Position numbers and translations under genes: made by a program. Below the pieces are notes generated by a model. That model made no database searches and was not told where the DNA came from. It was given only the letters and a program-made list of their open reading frames with translations. Below, piece after piece: positions 1 through 17,152 of a stretch of DNA of 64,000 bases (position 1 is the first letter of the stretch; each line of letters begins with the position of its first letter). The DNA comes from Camillea tinctor (Eukaryota; Ascomycota; Sordariomycetes; Xylariales; Xylariaceae): assembly GCA_022578605.1 (NCBI GenBank), contig MU394108.1, forward strand, positions 1 through 64,000, in the 5' to 3' direction.

Positions 1-90
<90 letters not shown>
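1..90. repeat. (TTA)30 microsatellite
   Basis: Thirty uninterrupted copies of the triplet TTA start the window, followed by AT-rich non-coding sequence to about 300. The perfection of the array suggests recent slippage. The true length cannot be known because the window edge cuts it. Confidence 0.97.
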
Positions 91-91
<1 letters not shown>

Positions 92-309
92 AAAACACCT
101 TTTAATAATTAATTAAAACGTAAAATTTTAAATAATTAAAGCAAAAAACAGGTAGGATTTTTTTTTACAGGTGGGGAAAAAATCTTTTTAATAAAAGGCA
201 TATAAAGCATTTATATCTGTGTGGTGATTTAATTGTTAACCGCTAAGCGGCTAACAACCGGTCGCCCTTATACCCTCACAGTTTGCTTATGCTAACATTG
301 ATTAACTAA

Positions 310-2077
310 TCATTTGTTGCACTGAAACCACGACTTTATAGCTGTATAAAATATTGTCTCGACCCATTCTTTAATTGCTTGAAGAGAGCACAACAATACG
401 TATACGTCCAGGATTGTCGCTGTAGACCCAATCGTTAAAGGGCCGTACAGTTCGATGGAGACATCCTGGTCACAAGCAAAGTAAATCTGCCAGTGATGTC
501 CTGTAGCTACAATTAGAGGAAGCGATACCAGTGCCGGGTTTGGTGGTGGTACTGTATCCGGTGGACGGCTAATAGTGGGCTGATCGCTAGTACTGGCGTT
601 GCGGAATTGGTCATCTAGTATGTCTAGACTTCTTGCTGAATAGAGGACCTTCATACGTCTATGCCAAGCAGCGATCCAGATACCGAGCTGCAAGAGAGGG
701 TCACGAGAAGAGAAATCCTGCTTTGTCTCTATGGACACGGCAATAGGACTGTCTCTGATCGGATGATAAGTCGTTTGGTTCACATGAGCCGGTGGTACTT
801 TTAGTATCCCTTCCGTTTCTTGAGCCTTCACAGCCGCCTTCTGGATTAGGTCCGAAATGACCATCTTCAGCGGTGTTCCGTCTAAAATGTCCAAGACGAG
901 TACATAGTCGACTTTCTTACTGTCGGCAGATGTATGCATCAAATCCTTAGGGACAGAAATATGACTAGCACCCTCTAACTGGGAGCTTGTGCAGCTTATT
1001 GCACTACCAGCTGAGACCGAACATGCCAGGTCGCTGAGGTTCGTGTTCTTCTTAATCTGTTCCGAGATTGGGCCTCGGCGAAGCCGTGGAATCCACTCGT
1101 ACGCAATGGTGGCCGCCATTACCGGCTCGAATCGAACAGACACGCATTTCTGCTCCTGGACCTGCTCCTGTGCTCGTCTCTTTATATTTAGAGGATGTGA
1201 CCCGAAGACGAGGTCCAGCAGCGGCGTATGTATTAGGTTGTTCCACGCATCCTCGTACCGACGAACACTCTGCGATACTGCGGTTGCGTCAACAACACGG
1301 CACAATGCAGCGAACGTAGCAAGTGCTCCAGGAGTGTCTGCTAAATCTGGTTCTCGAAAGCAGGTGGAGGGCATAGTCCGATCCGCAAACGCCTCAATCC
1401 GGTCGCGTATCTCCCCTGGGAAGATGCCCATTTTAAAATCGCCAATATTACGAATCTGATCATGCAAAGCTCTAACATCCTTAGCCAGATCGCTACTGTA
1501 ACCGCTTAGAGGTTTAATGTATATAGGCTTGTCCAGGAGGTACATGTCGTGTGCGCTTTTGACAGGACTAGGCGCTTTCCTACGTTTCGCTAGGTGATCA
1601 TAGGAGATCTAAAATTTATTAGCTAAAGATGTCCTGTTATCTACACCGAGTCTCGATTAGTACGGGTATAAATAGAAGAGAACAGTATATTAGCTCACTG
1701 TCGAATTCCACCTCAACATCATCACGGCCTCGCTTTTGTACTCCCCCAGTCTTCAACGGATCCGAGCCTGTTAGAGGAGGCGTCCCTGGGGTAGCCAAAG
1801 GAGGTACATTATACGGCATGTCGAAGTCCTCGTCCTCGTATTCACTGCACTGGTATTTGTAACGTACATGTTTCGCGCGGGATTCGTCTTTGGGCGATTG
1901 GTCGTTAAGCAATCTGTCAGTCTCGGTTGTGTTATAGAGAGTCTCGACTTTTTCTGTGTCAAGATATGGACTAAACGGCTCGACCGACTCAATCCAACGC
2001 TGGATTTCGGGATGAATAACGGTGTTTTCTTGGTCGTTCATGATGTTATCGCGCTGAGGGGAGGGATGTGCTGGCAT
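310..2077 (-). CDS. PD-(D/E)XK nuclease-like domain protein (fungal family), two exons
   Basis: Exons 2077-1699 and 1589-310; intron 1590-1698 with donor GTGAGC and acceptor CACCTAG. The spliced product is 552 aa. The N-terminal third is acidic and disordered, followed by a basic KRRKAPSP stretch just after the splice. The C-terminal part carries a PD-(D/E)XK-like core: Asp354 in KKVDYVLVLD, then IETK with Glu414 and Lys416, then a helix LQLGIWIAAWHRRM that is typical of this fungal family (the one I know as PF20516). Function is unknown; a nuclease-like fold is inferred. These genes are multi-copy in many Pezizomycotina and often sit near repeats, as here. The start is the ATG at 2077, the first in the long exon. 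It lacks a recognisable signal peptide or membrane segment. The reading frame is intact. Confidence 0.8.
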
Positions 2078-2870
2078 TGTTAGGCGGGTATAACTGCAAC
2101 TAATTGCCTACCGCGGCTAAATACCGGGGTACACAACACCTAAGCAGTTAGGTACAGTGGGGGGAAATTAAGAACGGCCAATTTTTTCCCTTCACTTTAA
2201 CTATAAAACCAAGCTTATTAAAATAACTATAATGCTTTATATATATAATATTAAAAATAAAAATATAATATTTATTATTTTTAAGTAGTTGTTAATAAGT
2301 ATATATGTAGGTAGGTGTACGTACGTACGAAATAAAAGGAAATAACATAATAACAGACAAAAGGGTTAGAGACTGGTGTATTTAAGTGTCTCTAATGAGG
2401 GAACTATCTAGTTGAGGGTTTCAAAGCGTTAACAACCCTTTTATAGTCCCTTGAAATAAATAAGGCCATATGAGATGACTAAGGCCATGGGCCTTTAATC
2501 ATCATCACCTATAATACAACCAATAATATATGTTATATAAAGTAAAGTAAATAAAGATAATAATAATAAATATAAAATAATATATATTAAATTATTTTAA
2601 ACAGGAATTACTTATTTAGAATTATTTAAAAAAGCGTAATTTATTTATTTATAAAGTATATAATTATTTCCTATTTTTATTATATAATTTTAATGAAATA
2701 TTTTATTATAATAATGTTTTTTTAATAATTTATAACTTAATTTTAACTATTACATTAATAACCATTATTATAAATTAATTTAAGTAAAAAAGTACTTTTT
2801 AAAGCAGTAGCTTAACCATAATTTAATGGTGGTTTCCGGTGTGTAGAAATTCTTTAAATAATAAAACCGT
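2078..2870. other. AT-rich intergenic block
   Basis: From about 2200 to 2830 the sequence is almost entirely A and T, with many TTTAATAA/TATATAA words and no coding potential. Such islands in ascomycetes usually represent DNA worn down by repeat-induced point mutation (RIP) or old transposon remains; that origin is inference here. Confidence 0.7.
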
Positions 2871-2879
2871 CTTAGTAAG

Positions 2880-4205
2880 ATAGCTGAACCAGATATATAT
2901 ATACGATAGCTGTCAGGAATAATAGGTCAGAGATACGTGAAACAGAGTGTCCCCATGTATATATATCGGTATCGCATGTCGTTGTAGTCATAGTTTATCG
3001 CACAACAGCATCGTGATCACCTAAGCTCTTGCTAGGTCCTTCGTGACAATGGCACCGTGACATGTCCATTTTCACCTAGGATACTATCAAAAAGCTGATA
3101 CCAATATGGACTAGTGACCTATATAGGGTTACTACAGATTATGTCCCGGTACGTATTGGTTCATCGAGATATACCTGGGATCAAGGCTTGCTGCCTCAAT
3201 AGGAGTCTATATTCTGTCACGAAGGACCAAGCAAGTGGTTAGGTAATCAATACGTTGCTGTGCGAGGAACAAAGAAAGCTCCTATATATAGATAGCAGTA
3301 ACATCCACAGCTGTAGTCTTTTTTCCTTCTTAACCCCAACATATTCTTTTAATGGTTTCATGTTTAGGAGGGTGCTTTTATACTTCTCGAAGCAAAATAG
3401 TAATGGTGTGCTCATACTGGCTTGTATTTGTGAAAACGCAGACATGCCTGTTTTATTCCTGCACCGAGGCTTCTGCAGGTATTTCACACATAGAGTAATG
3501 CATAATTAGGGATAGTCATAAGTAGCTTCAGTTTACGACTGCTCTCAGTGATCTAAAGTCGATATTATGGTATAATGCAAGTAATGCCAGTTGATTCAAT
3601 GATAGTTTAATTTGGGTAAATACTTTCTAGGAATATCAGCTCCATAAAATAGTGCTATTAAGGTCTATAGATAGATAAGCCCCCTTGACTCAAGAATGCA
3701 TTAAATGTATATTAACCTTGGAATGATCAAAATACACATCTTATATGGAGGGGAGGTGGGTATGTAGTTGTTATTACGTGAAGAATTATAACTAAGCATA
3801 CACGTTCACTAAGGACGTATGCATATGAATGGAGCGATTATTTTCTGTCACGAGGTACCAATCAAATATTTAGGTAGTCACTATGTTATTGTACGGAGAA
3901 CTTACAATTACAGCCATGTTATTATTACATATATATGGAAACACTTTCTTGGTTCCCACCTACCCCCTGACACTCACCCATACAATTTCTGCTATCGCTA
4001 TGACTCCTTCTTTACTAGAGTTTTGTACCATAGTATATAATATCAGAGGTGGTAGATTATAAGGTATATCAAACAAAGAGAATGTGTCTATGTATTGGTA
4101 ACGGTATTGCAAGTAGTTGTAGTTATAGTTACTTGCCCAACAACAACAACAACAACAACAACAACAACGTGATTACTTAAGTTCTTGCTAGGCCACTCGT
4201 GGCCT
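2880..4205. repeat. Four decayed copies of an LTR-like dispersed repeat
   Basis: A motif beginning TGTCACGA, then GGNCC, AGCAAG, a variable base, TTAGGTAATCA and TGTTGTG occurs four times. Copy A lies on the minus strand, reading left from 3048 to about 2890. Copy B is on plus from 3215. Copy C is on plus from 3846. Copy D is on minus, reading left from 4205 to about 4030. A and D stay alignable over roughly 170 bases (shared ACTACAAC and ATACCG words); B and C only for about 55. The TG start suggests solo LTRs of a retrotransposon. C and D face each other as ends of a 360-bp segment, so a MITE is also possible. No element protein is visible nearby. Confidence 0.6.
4139..4168. repeat. (CAA)n microsatellite inside repeat copy D
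   Basis: About ten perfect CAA triplets lie inside the decayed LTR-like copy D. Copy A has only CACAACAGCATCG at the same place, so the array expanded within the repeat after the copies separated. Confidence 0.85.
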
Positions 4206-5545
4206 ATAATTTGTTCTATAAGCGTGATTAGATATTAAATGATTCCCAACATCACATAACCAAGGTAAGGCTACTCGTAACGCTATATATTAATGACATT
4301 CAGATCCCTCTTAAACTGGCTTAGGGTTTCTGCGTCGAAATAATAACGCACGTTCGAAGGCATATATGCATTATGAACCCCTGATGTATGTATCTCAATC
4401 ATACTCTGTTTATATAGCAGTCAGTGTGGTTGTCCTATGATTAACACATCTGTATTTTCAATGCTACATGCTTATCAACAATGCAGCTGAGTAGGTGCTG
4501 AGGAATGAGTTTGGATGTGGGGAATTAAAGATTGGCTTAATTTTCCTTTTTTATATAAAAAGAATAGGTTATTGTATGTAATAAGTAAAATAATCCATAT
4601 ACCCTGAGTCATGTTCCTCTACACAACAACTTTGGTATTTATTAGACTTGAGATATATTACTCCCTACTTTTCATCCCTTAAGATGAACAATCCCGCTAC
4701 CGGTATAACCTAGCTAGTTTTGTTGTTATTTTCAGTAGCAAACACAGATATACATGCATGAACCAAAGAACCGCGTATAAGACCGTTTTCTTCATGCGGG
4801 CTAATGCTGTTAGAGAACTCATGTATATCCAACCTTATATTAGAGAATCCATCTGTGTCCGTCTTTAAATCATTGATCTAGCACAAACTGAGTACGTGTT
4901 CATGTACATGTGCTGGTTTGCCTGGACGTTTTTGTCATCATCTAAAATTTTGGTAAGTGTTACGTCCCAGTATTGGTGAGTAACTATATAGTACAGAATT
5001 GGGGCACAATGACCACTCGGCCATTGTGAGAATATTTTGTCTCATGGTACAACGGGGTTGCCCACACCCAGTTGTAACAGTAAGATTATACAAGATAAAG
5101 GGGTTCAATGAGCTTGATGAAAAAGACCTGAACTTAGGCCACTTTTGAAACGCAAAATAAATACTACCGGGCTCACTGCTGGAGACGCGATTAGGATACA
5201 TTGTTAGTTATAAGCACATAGATCTAACTGTGCGGTCTTTTCTCTCCTCCTCTCACCTTAAGCCTTCGAATATTCAGTCACACTATAAAGAAATTCAAAT
5301 ATGGTCGTATTTAGGGGATATTTCGCGCCGCTGCACGAGATACAAGGGAAGATTCTAGAGAAAGATTGGAAAAGAGAGAGAGAGGGGAAAAGGAAAGGAT
5401 GTAACGAATTTAAGTTTCTCGATTGAAGACATCACGGGTAAACTTATCCCATGGCTACATACGAACCCCCGTACTATACACTCTAATAGATAAAGATGAC
5501 ACTTTCCCGATCGCCGTGAACCTATGCATACTTGACAAACCCGAT
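4206..5545. other. Intergenic region and 3' flank of KGD2
   Basis: No reading frame with recognisable content was found on either strand. The last 300 bases before the KGD2 stop probably hold its 3' untranslated region. Confidence 0.6.
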
Positions 5546-7008
5546 CTAACCTAACAGCATCTTCCGGGGGTCCTCGATATACTCCTTCACTTTGACCAAG
5601 AACTGTACGGCTTCCCTGCCGTCAAGCAGACGGTGATCATAAGTCAAAGCGAGGTACATCATAGGCCGAATCTCAACCTTGCCATTGACCGCCACGGGTC
5701 GTTCCTTGATCGCATGGAGACCAAGCACGGCACTCTGGGGTAGATTAATGATAGGAGTGCCCATTAGAGAACCGAAAACGCCGCCGTTGCTGATGGTGAA
5801 AGTGCCACCGGCCATATCCTCAATTGTGAGTTTACCATCCCGGGCCTATACTAGGAAGTTAGTCACCGAATACTATGAGCATAGAGAGGGAGGGAGGGAA
5901 TTAATGGGGGAAATAAAGGGGGGGGGGGAGAGGGGCATGTGCCTTTTTGCCCATGTCCGCGATTGACTTTTCGATCCCAACCATATCCATAGATTCGGCA
6001 TTGCGGACAACAGGAGTGACCAGACCCTTCTCGGTGGCAACAGCGACGCTGATATCGACATAATCTCGGTAGACGATAGTGTCACCCCCGTTCTCACCCT
6101 CAATCGAAGCATTGACAGCAGGGATATCGCGCATGGCAAGGACACTGGCACGGGAGAAGGCGCTCATGAATCCGAGTTTGACGCCCGTCTTCTTGAGAAT
6201 CTCGTCTTTGTAGAGTTTGCGGAACTCCATCAAAGAGGACATGTCAACCTCGTTGAATGTAGTGAGCGATGCTGCCGTATTCTGAGACTGCTTGAGGCGT
6301 TCAGCGATACGTAAGCGCATGCGGTTCATCTTGACACGCCGCTCTTCGCGGCTCCCCCAAACAGGGGCGGCGCTTGCCGGCGCTTCTTTGGCAGACTGTG
6401 AGGTTTTCGGGGCGGATTCCTTCTTGGGTGCTGGAGGGGGAGATGGCTTGGAGGTCTCAGGCTGCGACTCTGGTTTCGACTCGGGTGTGGATGCGGGCTT
6501 GCTCCCTTCGTCCGAGGGGGCCGAACGCGACTCGGTAGGCGGCTTTTCGGGTTTTGAGGATTCCTTACTTTCAGAACCAGCTGGGGCCTCACCCGGCTCG
6601 ATCTTAGCGATCTCCTGGTCAACAGTAACGGTGTCTTCTTCGTTGGCTAGCAGTTCCTTGAGGATACCCGCTTTAGGCGCATTAACAGGAACATCGATCT
6701 AAGTGTGCGCATCCAAGTTAGATAGAGGCAGGTAGTAGACTTGAGGGGCCGTAGCATGGCTGGTTCACCTTATCAGTCTCGATAGTGGCTATCTCTTCGT
6801 TTTCCTCTACATAGTCGCCAACCTGCTTGTTCCACTGCTTCAAAGTACCCTCGGTAATGGACTCAGCCATCTGGGGGACCTTGACGATGGTCTGCGCATA
6901 GGTGCGCAATTGACTCATGAGGAGAGGCATGGGAATAGAACCCTGCAAGGTCTGGTGCATCGGCCGGCGCAGGACTCGCGCGGTTGCGAGAATACGTCTG
7001 GACATCAT
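5546..7008 (-). CDS. KGD2: Dihydrolipoyllysine succinyltransferase, E2 of 2-oxoglutarate dehydrogenase
   Basis: This is the E2 core of the mitochondrial 2-oxoglutarate dehydrogenase complex; it transfers succinyl groups from lipoyl-lysine to CoA. Exons are 7008-6769, 6698-5943 and 5845-5546, giving 431 aa. A basic N-terminal leader ([15 protein letters not shown]) fits a mitochondrial presequence. The lipoyl domain covers about 42-115, with lipoyl Lys80 in IETDK. A Pro/Ser/Glu/Lys-rich linker follows, then the catalytic domain from about 195, with His403 and Asp407 in YDHRLLDG. There is no clear peripheral-subunit-binding domain, as is usual for this E2. Intron 1 (6699-6768) falls directly after the lipoyl-lysine codon. 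Intron 2 (5846-5942) appears to be GC-AG, with donor AAG|GCACAT. The start is the ATG at 7008; ATG 7005 is also possible. LPD1 at 42-44 kb encodes the E3 partner. Confidence 0.95.
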
Positions 7009-12677
<5,669 letters not shown>

Positions 12678-13672
12678 GTGCTTGGTTTGGTTCTGGTTTC
12701 TCTTTTGGGCATGGGACTTTTCTGCTTTGGCATCACGATGACATTAGCCAATGCTGTTTTTACAAAGGTCCCCAGTACGGGAGTCTTCATAATGCGTTAC
12801 GGATGGTTTTTGCTTTTTAGGGGCAATGTCTTTGCACAACACGGTCTGGGGTTCGCGGCTGTACATTAAGCTTTTCCCGATAGGGTTTCGGAAATGAGAA
12901 TCTGAACATGAACAAAAAAAACTTGCGTGTTCTCTGCATTTTGTGATTTGTCTTGAACTGAATTTTTGAAAACATTTCCTATGTAAGATCCTATACATAG
13001 GAAAATGCCATTGCCGCCATCGCATTGCTACATAACAGTACATAAACTCACCACTATTTATCGTGAGATGATGTGCTGGCATGTTCACGGTGTATTGCTT
13101 GGCTTTGGCACAATGTCAAATGCCAGCATCTGCCCCGCGAACTTTCAATGCCCCTATTCGCTTGCTCCACGATATCCATTCACATGCATGCTTGCAATGG
13201 TGTCTAGCCAGCTGTCACTACGGCCAGTCGCACCAATCGGTTGGTGTGGTTGTATTTTTTTCTTATATCCTCCCACTGGTTGAGTCTCCCTGTGTATTAG
13301 AATTTCTGACTAGCTCACATCACTTGCCCTTTCTCTTTTTCTTTTCTCGTCAGCTACTTCATAATTTCTCCTCTACCTCCTCATCTTCTCTCATGTAATG
13401 CTCAAGGCTAAATGCCTACCTAATATACTGATACGAACTTTTTGGTCGTAAACTGGGCCTAATCCTATCTAGTTGTATAGATAAATAGCTTCAATGCTTC
13501 TATGTTACGCCCTTCCTAGGCCGCCGGGCAAAATATGTACAACCATAGTCCTCCCCTGTACAGATGCATAGCTGACCTAGCATGCTAGCTAAGTACTTAG
13601 AATAAGCGAATGATAATGGTTAGTTTTTGGTCTTCATAGGCAGACCGGGAAAAAAAAAAAACAAGAAAAAGG
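12678..13672. other. Intergenic region between H2B and SQS1 (convergent)
   Basis: Both genes end here, so the segment should hold two 3' untranslated regions. Open frames at 13005-13398 have no recognisable content. I see no repeat or RNA gene. Confidence 0.6.
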
Positions 13673-15701
13673 TCAAGCATCACCAAGCCCGGTTTTACGA
13701 ATCTTGACCACGTGTGTGATGGGAACAATTATACCCTTGTTCTCCTCGCTCCCTAGGGACATGCCCTTGGACCAGCCCATCTTCTCAAGCATCGCCCTGC
13801 CCTTGTTCTCGGCACCGATCTCGGTAGCATGTTGACCAACAATGTCACCGTCACGTAGTGTGTGCGAGTTTTTGAAGCGCGTCTTGCCGTTGCGAGCCTC
13901 GGCTCGCTTCAACACACGAGTCTCATTCACCACTTTCTCATCCACGTCCACCCTAGGGAACCAAGTCTGTTTGATATGGCTGAAGGTGCGATCGAATGCG
14001 ACCTGGTCGAATGGAAGGGTAGTCTTCGTGCGATAAAGAACTGGATATCTACCTATACCTTTTCCTGCTGACTGCGACTTGATCTTGAGTCTATTGGCAA
14101 CCGAGTGGACAATCTTGCGAGCGGCCTTATCAAATGGAGGCAATATTAGCCTAGGGAACTGTTAGCTTTGATTGCTATGGGCGGGCGTATGGCCTAATCA
14201 CTTCGGTGACAACGTGATGGGGCGAGAACTCACTGTTCTTGGGAGCCAAGCATGAATACCTCCATTTCATTGGCTAGATCATCGAGGGACATACCGCCCT
14301 GGTATTTGATTCGAAGGTCGTCAGGGTTGACATTCTTACCCAGCAGGCCTTGCGATCGCAGTTCTTCGCGGGCTTTCTTCTTCTCTGCTTTCTTGAGGCG
14401 GTCCTTCTTCCAGGTAAGGTGCATGGCCTCTTCCAACTCCGAGTCCGATACGTTGAACGATTGTGGTCCTCTCTTGAAGTTATTGAGACTGGGACGGTGC
14501 CAGTCCATAAGATCCAGTTCGTCGAACGCATCGGCCATCTGTGTCGCACTAGGGTACTGGCCTTTTTTCTGAAGTATCTTGGCCTTCTTCGAAGCACCCT
14601 TCTTCCGACGGGGTGCAGCGTCTGTATACCAATCATCATTGGAACCTACACCATCGAAGAGCATGATGTCATCACTACCAAGGCCTAATTCTTCTTGCTT
14701 GTTCAGCATGCGGGCTAGATGCTCGTCCTCTGATTCAAGCGGACGCTTTTGATCAAACTCATTCTCGGATTCATATTCCTGATCATCCTCACTAGAATCT
14801 TGATCGGGAACTGCCTCGCTATCAGTTCCGCCTAGGTCCCGAAGCACGTGGAAGGCGTGAGTGCCGATCCCGGGATGTTCGTCATCTTCGTCGTCTTCGT
14901 TTTGCATATTGGCTATATAGTCGGCAATTATAGCCGCCTCTTCCTCTTCCCTCGAGCTACGATTGGGTTTACGGCAAGATTGTCGACCTCTAGGTTTGCG
15001 TATGTTGAGGGGAATGAAAGCGGCCGGCTCCAGCGAGGGTTCTCGAGGTGGCTCATTTTGTATGGTCTTTTCAACAACCTTTAATTCCAGGTCCATCTCG
15101 TGTAATTCCATCGAGTCGGTGTTGCTGATCTCTTTCTTAGTTGCAACATCCGGTGGTGACTGTTGGCGATGGCCGTTCCTGCCCTTGAAAAGGATAACCT
15201 CCTCGCTTGAATCCCAGTCGAGATCAGATTCGTCATCTTTCCGCGGGTCATGTACGTTCGGCGATTTGCTATCAGTTGCGTCCGCCAGCACTTCCGAGCC
15301 CAACCCATTGGCAGTATCGTTGTCGACGGGCCTGGCATTGTCTTGTGCTATGCGCTCCTTGTCGTTCTCGGTAGCCGCGTGTAGTTGAGTCGATATTTGC
15401 TGTGGAACCTCGAAATCCTTCAGGGGGTCCATGAAACCAGCACTGATGAAAGTGACAGGTTTGTATCTTAATTTGGCGTCATTTCCAGAGAATCCACGGG
15501 GTTTTTGAGCCGTGTTCCTAGCCTCTTCAGCCAATGTGTAGCCTGTAGATGTCAGTATGCGCGGGGTCAAAAAGACGGCGAGGCGCCCATGGGATAAATA
15601 CCGTGGAAGATTGGGTTGCCATTGTTTTTAGGTGATGTTCTTTGACGTAGATGTGGAGGAGGCGGACCCTTGGGTCTCCCCCCCCTTTTACCTCTTGCCA
15701 T
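13673..15701 (-). CDS. SQS1: Sqs1-type R3H and G-patch protein
   Basis: Orthologue of yeast Sqs1/Pfa1, a G-patch activator of the DEAH helicase Prp43 in splicing and ribosome biogenesis. Exons are 15701-15602, 15542-14234 and 14150-13673, giving 628 aa. The start is the ATG at 15701 giving MARGKRGGRPKG, the Gly/Arg-rich N-terminus expected for this family. The first intron (15543-15601) joins HG to YTLAEEARNT. The centre is long, acidic and disordered. Near the end an R3H-like segment begins at about residue 475 (PPFDKAARKIVHSVANRLKI). The terminal G-patch, about 585-628, includes GRAMLEKMGWSKGMSLG and ends GLGDA. Intron 2 (14151-14233) uses donor GTGAGT. It is convergent with H2B and divergent from ATG4. 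Confidence 0.9.
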
Positions 15702-17152
15702 GGTGCTCTATTCCAACTGTTGAAGAAAACGAGATGATGGAAGAGCACGATGATGTGTGTAAGAAAATAGATGGCAATTCGACGACGAAAATATGGTCCA
15801 GAACAATAGTCTGGTTCTGTACCTACATTCCTCCCTCCCTTTAGTATGGGCAAGGCAGGAAAGGGGGGGGACCAGGGAATATCCGAGAGGATAAGAGAAT
15901 AAAGAGGTTGCTGGAGGATTACAATGTTCTCATGTCTTCCGTCTGGAGTAGGTGCAAGTAAGCAAGTGAGTGAGTAAGTAGTATGGGTACCTAGTATGGT
16001 GTGGTAAGTAGTTAGTAGTCAGATGCCTGGTTCAGGTAAGGTGCTTCCGAATATGCAGGTAAAGAGTTTCAGTACATAGCTATTAGGGTCTGGACAAAAA
16101 AAAAAGCATGCTTATTGGTTTTTGGAACGTACCTACCCCCTTGTCGGCGACCAGGTCAGTGCTTTTTTAGGCCACCTAGTGGAGTGATCCGGAATTTCTA
16201 GCTGACCTTTTGTAGTGTAAGTAGAAAATGGAGGTTGTATAAGCAGTTATCGATAAGCATTATCGTAAAGGTGGGGGTTGGGTAAGTGGATCCTTATTAG
16301 ACAAGTACCTAAAAATGGAGATACGGGGCTCAAAGCTTTATCGATTACCTAGTAGGTACTTGCGCTTTACCGGAATGTTTAGCTGTATTAATGAAATGCT
16401 ATTGAGTACCTAATGTACAAATCCTCAGTGTTGGGATGAAGGTTATGTAAATTATATGTTTGGAATAAATATATAGGACCTACAAAATACTTAGTACCTA
16501 GTACTCAAGTACTACCTACCCTAAATACTACATAGTATGTAGAATTTACTTTGGGTTACTGATACTTTTTCTCCTAGCGCTGAGTTTACCTACAGGCCAG
16601 CTATGTATGTACCTAACCTATGTACATAGTGTCGTACACTAAGGTAGGTTAGTTAGGTACACCCACCTAGAAGCCTATAAAAATGGAGCGTGCATCAATG
16701 ACATTAATGGGAGGTGGGCCTACGTGCCGGTCCCCGTCACAAGGCAGTACACTACTCCCCCCCCATATCTCCATCATTCCAACGTCCAGACCGACCATTG
16801 ATTGATCCATCATCATTGACATGTGCCGAATGACTTGCTTTTACAACGAACTGTAAACTTCTCTCCCCCATCTGACTTGGGAGACATCGCCTTGTTGTCT
16901 TTTCCCTCTAGCTTTCCCTATCTATACCCACCTAATTATTATTGACATTATCACTATTATTGTTTTTCTTTCTTCTTAGTCATTTATCACTATTGTCTTG
17001 TTGAACGCTCTGTTTATCTGTCCGCTTGTGTTTCCCTCTCCTTTCCTTTCCGGCGCCGAACCATCACGAGTGACCGGAAGAAACAGGCGAGACCAACGGT
17101 ATTCCATCACCACCAACTTCTCATCTTGCAATACATAAGGTCCATAGACGAG
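15702..17152. promoter_or_regulatory. Divergent intergenic region, SQS1 and ATG4
   Basis: This 1.45-kb spacer serves two divergent genes. It is crowded with TACCTA/TAGGTA and GTACTTAG words between about 15980 and 16680, including short palindromes such as ACCTAGTAGGT. Downstream, before ATG4, there is a pyrimidine-rich stretch (16740-17060) typical of fungal leaders. No gene recognised. Confidence 0.55.

Noticed and set aside
989..1459. Plus-strand frame of 156 codons inside the PD-(D/E)XK gene
   Set aside because: It is antisense to the supported exon and has no independent evidence.
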